From: JBGTCY01 sp041748615
GTDB taxonomy: Bacteria; Bacteroidota; Bacteroidia; Chitinophagales; CAIOSU01
Length of the DNA stretch: 20,532 nt
NCBI GenBank assembly: GCA_041748615.1
Contig: JBGTCY010000315.1
Location: 1 to 20,532 of the forward strand
Direction: 5' to 3'
Numbering within the stretch: position 1 is the stretch's first letter; each line of letters starts with the position of its first letter. The translations under genes and the position numbers were made by a program. Under the pieces are notes generated by a model that worked only from the letters and a program-made list of their open reading frames with translations, ran no database searches and was not told where the DNA came from. Positions 1-9,000 of this stretch are shown piece by piece.

Positions 1-3000
1 ATTCGCATCCGTGATATTCGCACGATAGGTTCCGGCTGTTAATCCTGACTGAGTTTCAGCGCCCGGCACGATTCCGCTTCCGCCACCCAGCACCGTCCAT
101 GAAATATTATAAGGCGCACAGCCTCCGTTGACATTCAAGTCAATTGCTCCGTCATTGTTTCCGTGACAACTGATTTTATAGCCGCATTCATAGAGTGAAG
201 TGGTGAAATTTTGCGTCAGTGGTGCCGGCTCGGTCAGGGTGATTGTTGTAGATACTGCCGTATTGTTGTTGTCTGTCACCGTTACCTGATATTCTCCGGC
301 TTTCAATCCTGAAGGATTTGCATCGGAGTAACTGAATCCATCAGGTCCAGACCAAGAATAAGAGTAAGATTCGCAGCCGCCCTCCACCTCAAGTGTGATA
401 GAACCATTGCTGCCGTTATGACAAGTTACATGGTAACCGCACGCGTACTCATGCGAAGCAGCATTCACGCTTAATGTTTCAGTGTGAATGATAATATTGA
501 AATTACATTGAACGGCATTCGTTGCATCGTCTTCAGCCGTGTAAATGACTTTGTGACTGCCCGGGTTGAAATAATCTCCCGGTTCAAAATTGCCGCTCAG
601 CGTTGCTCCGCAATTATCGGTTACCGTTGGAGCAATCCAGAATACCTGCGTGTTGCAATTTGCCGGTAAAGCGTTTAGCGTGATATCTTCCGGACAATCG
701 TGAATGACGGGCAGTTCTTCATCGGTAATCACCACCAACTGCGAGCAACTCACTGAATTATCATAGGTATCTTCAAGAATCCAGATGACAGTGGTTGTTC
801 CAACCGGGTATGAAAGAAGAGCGTCATTGGTAAGCGTAACCACTCCGCAATCATCCGTGATGGTGGGAGTGCTGAGCGTGACATTCGCTGCAACACATTC
901 TCCGGCATCAGCGGCCTGATAAACATCCAAAGGACAAGTGATGGTCGCGTTGAACTCATAAATATTTTCACAACCGACACCAATCGTACAGACATCATCC
1001 GTACATGGATTGCCATCATCGCAGTCGCCTTCGATAGTGAGAATACCGTTTTCCAACACAAAAATGTAATTAGGTGACGAACCGCCATCCAGCACAATAT
1101 CATACTCACCGGCAGGCGAATTTTGGACAGCGACTGTCGTTGCAATGGGCGCTTCGATGCTGTCGGCATTTTCTTCATTCACAAAACCATTATAGGTAAT
1201 CGTGAATTCAGGGTTTTCTTCACAGAACATTCTGCTCTGGCTGTCGGCAATCGCGAAAAGCGTTTTCGGAAGAATGGTCAGCGTGCCCAATCCGTAGGTG
1301 ATGTCATAATTATCATTGAACAACGCGCCCGGTGCAATCACCCATTCACCCACATCAATTCCGGAAACGAGGTTGATTGAAAAATAGGGGAGGGTATCGC
1401 TTTCCAAAGCGGAAGTCGTATCCTGTTCGTCAACTATCAGTACGATAGATTGATTGATTTGGTCTTCTACTTCCGTGGAGTTCACGAAGGCGCGTCCGTT
1501 TACAAATGGTCTGCCATTCACGAAAGCGCGACCGTTAACAAACGGTCTGCCGTTGACGAAAGCGCGTCCGTTCACAAACGGTCTGCCGTTGACAAAGGCG
1601 CGACCGTTCACAAACGCTCTGCCGTTGACAAAAGCGCGTCCGTTCACAAATGGTCTGCCGTTCACGAATGGTCTGCCATTCGCCAGCACGGTAGAATCCG
1701 AATTATCCTGGTAAAGAAAAACGGACTCAAGCATCACATCCACAATATGCGTGGTGTCAAATTCAGTTGGGATGTTATTGACAAACGCCCTGCCGTTCAC
1801 AAACGGGCGACCATTGACAAACGCCCTGCCGCTGACTAAGAAACTCAATCCCAAAATGTCCGCATTGACAAACGCTCTGCCATTCACAAAAGCGCGTCCG
1901 TCCACCAATGCCACACCCTCCGCGAGGTCGGCTTCATGCGCGGTTTTGATGGCTTCCAAGAATACCGGTTGGTCAGCAACATCCACATTCGTCATATCAA
2001 ATTCATAGTTGAATTGAATGCCGGCAATCTTGTCGCCATAAGTCAGCGTAGTGTCTTTCGGAGAAATTATCACCGGCATTTTGCCGATGGTCAATACGCC
2101 TGTGACAAACTCATATTTATATGTTTCCAGTAAGAGCAACTCTTCGGGAATTCCGGGATTCAGCGGGATGATAGACGGAGTTACAGAGTACAAACCGGGA
2201 GTGCTCATGGAAGTGGCAAGCGTAGCAAATTGGATATTTTCCAAGCCGACATCTCCGAGCGTGAGACTTGCGTCCGTCAGGCTCAAGCCATCAATCGTGA
2301 TGGTAGCCGAAAACTCCGGTAACTTCTCGCTGAATTTTTTCTCCTTGTTGTCCGCCCTCACTATAATAGTCGGTCGATAATCCGGGAAGAAGTATAATGA
2401 ATCGGAACAACCGCCATCCAATCCGCTGGGCGTAATGGAAGGACTGCACACATACAGTGGAGGGTTGCCCGCGAAAGTTCCGGCAGATGAAGTCAGTTGT
2501 GTGGAATTTACAAAAGTAGTCGGCAACAGGTCGTCTCCGAGATAGGCTTCCGTGTTTTCATCAAAATAGCTTCCTTCAATCGTGAAAGTAACCGGCTCGG
2601 TTCCGGGATTTGCATCCGGGTCATCCAAAACAATGTCGGTAATTACCGGAGTCGGCATCGCGAAAGTCATTATTGCTAAATCTGACTGGATGAATCCATA
2701 GCCGGTGGCGTAATCAAAGCCGGGAGCGTCCATCTCAATCGCGGTATTTTGCAGAATGCTTCTGACTTCATCAGGCAAGAGTGAATCCCCGGGGAAGAAT
2801 TTCTTTTTTGCTTCCAGCAATAATGCGGCAACCGCCCCGGCATGAGGCGCAGCGGCAGAAGTGCCGAAGAAGTTCGGGAAGGCGTCACCGTCAATATTTA
2901 CACCACCCATATTCACAGTGGTATTTACACCGTTAGGCGCCATGAAGTCGGGCTTGTTTCTTACTGCACCATCAACCGGAGTGCCGCCTTTCGATGAGAA

Positions 3001-6000
3001 GGTGGCTGCTGTGGGCGGGTCAACGCCATAGTCGGGTGTATTGAGGAAAAGAACCGCTCCCACCGTCATCGCTCCTTCAGCATTCGCTTGTCCGACTAAT
3101 GATGAAGGCATTGTATTGGCATATTCTTCAATCACCGCTTCACCGCGGAAAATAACATATTTAAATCTTACATCCTGAGTTCCGGAAGCTCTCACCACGA
3201 CAATATTTGCTCTTGCATTACTTCTCACGGTAAACGGCAGCACTTCAAACGGGTCACCTCCGATGTTGTTTTTATTAAAACCAAAAAGGAAATTTCCGTT
3301 GATGTCCGCCAGATAAATATCAAGGTCATTTTGCGTTCCGTCCAATTCATTGTTGGTGTAAACATTATCTTCCCATTGCAAGACAATCGTATAAGTACCT
3401 GCCGGTAAATAAACCTTTTGAAAAATATCATTACCGCCACCGCTGAAATCATGCGCAACGGTTTCAGGATTATTCAACCAGGATGGTCTTGCGGTTGGGG
3501 TGAAAACACCTTCATAAGCTTTATTGCCATAGTTGCCCGCAGCTGTAAAATAAGAAACACCGGCATTTTTCACCGAATTGACCGCTTTGGCGACCACACC
3601 ATCTTTGAAGAAAGGTTCGGTGATGTATGTGATGTCATCAATAATCACATCGCAGCCGGCTTGATATAATTCCTTGACACCTTCGGCAAAATCACCCGCG
3701 CTGAGGAAACCGGTTCTGAACGCGAGTTCCGCTTTGGGTGCGATGTCATGCACGATTTGCAGCATGGCTCTTCCTTCATCAGTCGCGAAACCGAAAGGAA
3801 AATCCTCGACTACATCCACCGGTTTGTTGTTATATAAATTTCCCAAACCCGGCAGGTCGCCATTGTTAACGTCATTCAAAGCTTGGTTGCCCGGCAACGT
3901 ATTGTAGCTGTCAGACAGCACTCCGATTTTTATTCCATCACCTTCAACACCAAAGGTCGCTCTTACTTGCGCGGAGCGCAACACGGAGTCACCCTGTGTG
4001 TAAGTGAGTCCGCGATTGGTCAATGGCGGGAAATACGGGCGCACATAGTTGATGCGGATGGTGTCTGTTTCGAGCAACAGTAAGTTGCCGATGGAGATAA
4101 TGCCTGTGATAATGAGTGTGGAATCACCATTGTTAATCAGATAATCCATATTGTAAGGTGGTAATTGCAACTCCGCATAGAGTTCGTCATAGAAACCCTC
4201 TTTGGCAATCACTTCGATTAAAACATCCACACCAAATTTTCTGAAAATAGCATTGTCCACCGGGTCGGTGATTGAATCGGGATATAGGAAAAGCTGCGTC
4301 AATTCAGAGCCGAGAATAGATTCCACTTTTCCTGTGTCAGGCGGAGCGTAGTAAGGCAAAATACATTCCGAGGGGTCGGAAACAAAGAGTGTGGTTGAAA
4401 CCACTGAGTCGCAACTATTCGCTGCCAATAAAGTATCAATATAAAATCCCGGAGTGGTGTGTCCGAGATAATCATCGCCTGAGCAAATGGTGACTGTATC
4501 TGATGAAGATGAATTCTGGAGAATCGTTAGGTTGGTTGTAAGAATAGAATCGCAGCCATTCACAGCAACAAGGGTATCATAATAGATGCCGCTTGCTGTT
4601 TGGTTTTCGCCTTCAGCAAAGTAGCTGCCGCCATCGCAGATGGAGACACTAACGACTGCTGTTATCTGCGCTGGCTCATTGATATTGACTGACTGAGAAA
4701 TGCTGCATCCTGCGGCATCAGTAACGGTAATATCGAAATTGCCCGCATCGAGACTAATGGCGGTAGCGGTTATTTGCTCATCGCTCCATTCATAATCAAT
4801 CGGGGACATTCCGCTGAGAATATTCACAGTTGCCGTTCCGTCATTCCCACCAAAACAGAAAACATCTGTTGAACTGATAATGTAGGAAAGATTTTCAATT
4901 AATAGAGAATCAACACTCCAGCAAGTATTGTCATCATAGACCGTCACCGAGTAAACAGCATTTGACAGGCTGCTGATGGATTGAGTCACGTTACCGGTAT
5001 TCCACTCATAACTATAAGGGGGAGTGCCGCCTGACGGCACTGCCGTTGCTTCTGCAAAATCAAGGTCACAGACCGGATTGCTCAACTCAATTTCAACTGT
5101 TGGATTTTGAAGAATCGTTAAAACGATGGTGTCCATCTCGGCAGAACAAGCGCCATTATCAACAGAGGTTAAATACAAGATAACTGCGCCAGTGCTGATA
5201 TCAAGCGCGCTGGGAAAATAAGTAGCATTGAGGTCAGTATTGTCCGTAAAAGTTCCACTGCCGAATGTTGTCCAAATTCCGCTGCCGGTGGAGGATGAGC
5301 CATTTAATGAAAGATTTTGTCCGGCACAAACTGAAGTATGATTCCCCGCATCTACAATGATATTACATTCAGGCTCACCCGCAGCAAACTCGCTGAAACT
5401 TGTCAATCCCGTTGCCTGAATTCTGCGGTCACCCGGTGCATCACTCAGAATGTTCGCTATTGTAGCTGACCATTCGCCTTCATCGTCCGTATATTTTCTG
5501 ATGATGTAATTGGCAATTGAGCCGCCCGCCACACCGCTGTTGGTGGTGTTGGAGAGGTCGAGGGTGATATTGTAGGAATCAAAAAAGCCGGGTTCCGGAT
5601 TGAGGTCCACGTTCCAGTAGCGGTCTGCTTTCGCTCCCGGAAGAATACCGGAAGTGGCGCTGTTAGGGCTGGAGGAAGTGATATATGCCGTTAAATTAAC
5701 GGGGTCACCGGATTCCACATCGGAAATATCAATGGTTACGGGCGCATAGACATCCGCATCGCCCACATGAAATGTGAAAGATTGCACATTGAGATTTGTC
5801 GGGAATATTTTTTCGAGGTTGCCATTGACATAACTGCTTGCCGAAGCGCTACTAACTATTGCTCCAGCCGCGATGATGATTTTGTTGGAATTGGTGTGGA
5901 TGATGCCATTTGTGAATGTAAGTGTATTATTGATGGTTTGACTTCCGGAAGGCATATTCAAACCAGACGGATTGTTAATTACAAAATGGTCAATTGTTCC

Positions 6001-9000
6001 TGTGCCATATATTTCCTGCTCCGATGCAGTAGAAAATATTAATTGCGAAAGTGTGATGCTGCCATCATTTGTAAATCCATCAGCGTGAACAATCATGGTT
6101 CCCGAACCTGCAAGTGTTGCGCCTCCATTAACCGTAACATCTCCATAGATGTTATTCGGTGCGGTGTTGTTAAGCCGAAGCGTGCCGGAAGCAATATTTA
6201 TCTGAGACCCGGAAAGACTGCTGAAAACCACATTGGCATCAAACCTTGAATTGGTTGCTGCACCTGTTTTATTGATAATGCCGGATGATTGATTGGTGAA
6301 CGTGAAAGATGTTCCTGCTCCGCCATTGGTAATAATTGCCGAGCCACCGATATTAAATGTGCCGTGGTTGCTCACCGACACATTCGTGCCTGCTCCGTTA
6401 TAGACGATGTCGCCATTCGTGTTCCAAAAAATTTCGCCATCGTTGACAATGGAACGGGTGCCTCTGAGCGCCATGTTGCTACCGCCTCCCATCATATTCA
6501 GCACAGCGCCTGAATTTATTTGCAGAATACCCGAACCACTTATTTCGCCCGATGTCCAGTCAAATTGTGAGCCGTTGAGCATCGTAAGTGTGCCGCTGCC
6601 GTTGATTAGCGAAACATTGAAGAAATTCAAATCATAGCCGGCAGGGAAATCAATATCACCGTTCACTGTCCATGTGGAGCCGTTGATATTCACCGCACCA
6701 GAACCTGTGAAAGCGCTGCCCGAATTGAAAATCGTATTGCTTCCTGTCAGGAAGTTATAAATAGCGGGGGAAGCTAAATCCATTGTACCAGCGTTGGTAA
6801 ATGAAGTACTTAAAACCGTGAAAGTACCTCCCGAAACGCTTACTTCACCATCATTCACAAAAGAGATTGTCGAATTGATAGTAAAGTTGACAGCACTGGT
6901 CTTGATGATTTGCCCCGCAGGAGCATTATTCAGCACGAAAACCCCGCCTGATGGGTTTGTAATGGTTGCATTGGCATTTAGATAAAATTCGTTGTAGTTG
7001 TTAATTTGCACATATCCGCCTGAAGAGCAACTCACATTGTTGGAGCCATTGGGCCACTGAATGGTGCCGTAGTTATTAATAATACTGGTGTCATTGAGGA
7101 AGGCGGTACCTCCCACACCCGGAATATTCAATAAGCCGGCCGCGCTGATATTCACCGCAACTCCACCAGAGATGGTTGCGGCACTCCAATTGAATGTACC
7201 GCTGCTGAGCACTTCAACTGTTCCGGTGCCGGTGGTGATGGCTGCATTGTTGAGGTTGAATGTGCCGATTACGGTGATTTCATTTGATGCCGGCAGGTCC
7301 ACCAGTGTTATTACTCCACCGGAGTTGACGGTGAGAATGGCTCCGTTATCAATCACTAATTCGTTAATGGATACAACTGTATTCACGGTTACAGTGTGTG
7401 TGCTTTGAATGGTAATCGTGCTGTCAGATGCCGAAGGCACAGTAGTTGCATCCACCCAATCACATCCGTCAAAAGTTTCCCAAGTGCTTGCAACAGACCA
7501 GTTGCCGGATTGTTTTGAGCGGTATTCAAGTGTGGGAGTGCAAGGTATTTCCTCCTCTCCGGCAGCAAACAGGCCGAACGCATTGAGGCCGGTGGTCTGT
7601 ATCGTGCGGTCAAACTGGGTGTCACTCAAAACTGATGAAGTAGTTGTCTCCCAACTATCACTTACTGCGTCATACCTGCGGATGATGTATCCGGCAACAG
7701 CCCCCCCCTCTACACCGCTGTTGGTAGTGTTGGTAAGGTCGAAGGTGGTGTTGTAGGAGTCAAATGAACCAGGCGAGATGTTCAATTCCAGATGCCAGAA
7801 GTGCTCTGTCCTCGCATCGGATTTCAGGCCGGCATCCGTGGGGTCATTGGTAGGATAATCGCTGATAAAACCTTTGATCCACACAGGTTCTGCCGAGGCA
7901 TCCACATTGAAGATTTCAAGGGTGATAGGTGCATACACCCCGTTGTCGCCAATGTCGTAACGGAAAGTTTGAGCGCCTGCATTGGTTGCAAATTTTTTCA
8001 CTAAACTGCCGTTGATATGCCCATCGGCCCGGAGTACATTGGATGATTCAGCTATAAATAATGAGTATACTCCCGTGTTGATGTTACCTTCTATAAGATT
8101 TAATGTTTCACCTACTGAAGGTCCCCCGTCTGTGAGTGTTACCCCGAATGGATTTGTGATGGTCACCCCCCTGAAGAAGCCATCGCCTCTCCATGCTTGT
8201 TGAGTTGCTCCATTAAAGGCAACATTTAACAGTGACACATATCCATAATTACTGAAAGTTGTACCGATAAACGCCAAGGTCTGAAAACTACCCGCCAGTT
8301 CAGAGCCGGCATCGAGAAAAATCTCACCATCCAAAGTCATGTCATCCCTGAGTTCCCATTGAGCGCTGTTCAATACATTGATTTCCCCGTTTGAGTTATC
8401 TAAGGTGAAGCCAAAGCCTGTCCGCAACAGTGAAAATTCAGAAATATTTATGATGCCGTTGTTGGTAAAAGGACAAGCTACGCCAAAGTCTAAATCGGTG
8501 TCATCATTAAAATTCATCTCACCGTTGTTGATGAATGCATTACCGGAGCCAAAGAAATAGACATAATCATATCCATCCCAGTTGAAAATTCCGTTGTTGA
8601 TGATAGTAAAGCCGTCATCCATATATATTTCTCCCTCATTGGAGGTGACACTTACCTTGCCTCCGCTTTCAATGGTTAATGTTCCTGCGGAACTTAAGCG
8701 CCCTTCATTACCCCAGTCCAAATAACCCATCCCATCGGCAATCACAATATCCCCGGTGGTGGTGATTCTTCCTCTGTTTAAATACAAATAACCCTCTACC
8801 ATCAAATCCACACCAGGTCCGTCATTCAGCGTAACATTGGCAAGGTAGATTTCCAAACCACCTTCCGCCTCTACTACCACCTCGTCAATCGTAATCGCTG
8901 ATGTGATAGTCACGTAATGATTACTGCGGATGGTAATCGTGCTGTCTTCAAAAGTTGGGGAGTAGAATGATTCCACCCAATCGCAGCCGTTAAAATATTC

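Noticed and set aside
1450..1839. Plus-strand open frames with repeats of SAVxKxAT(S)V type
   Set aside because: They are the antisense reading of the GR[AP]FVN repeats. An 18-bp tandem repeat keeps several frames open, and the minus frame extends uninterrupted for over 11 kb with real domains.
1480..1899. CRISPR-like direct repeats
   Set aside because: Units are 18 bp without unique spacers and are in-frame with the coding sequence; no cas genes are present.
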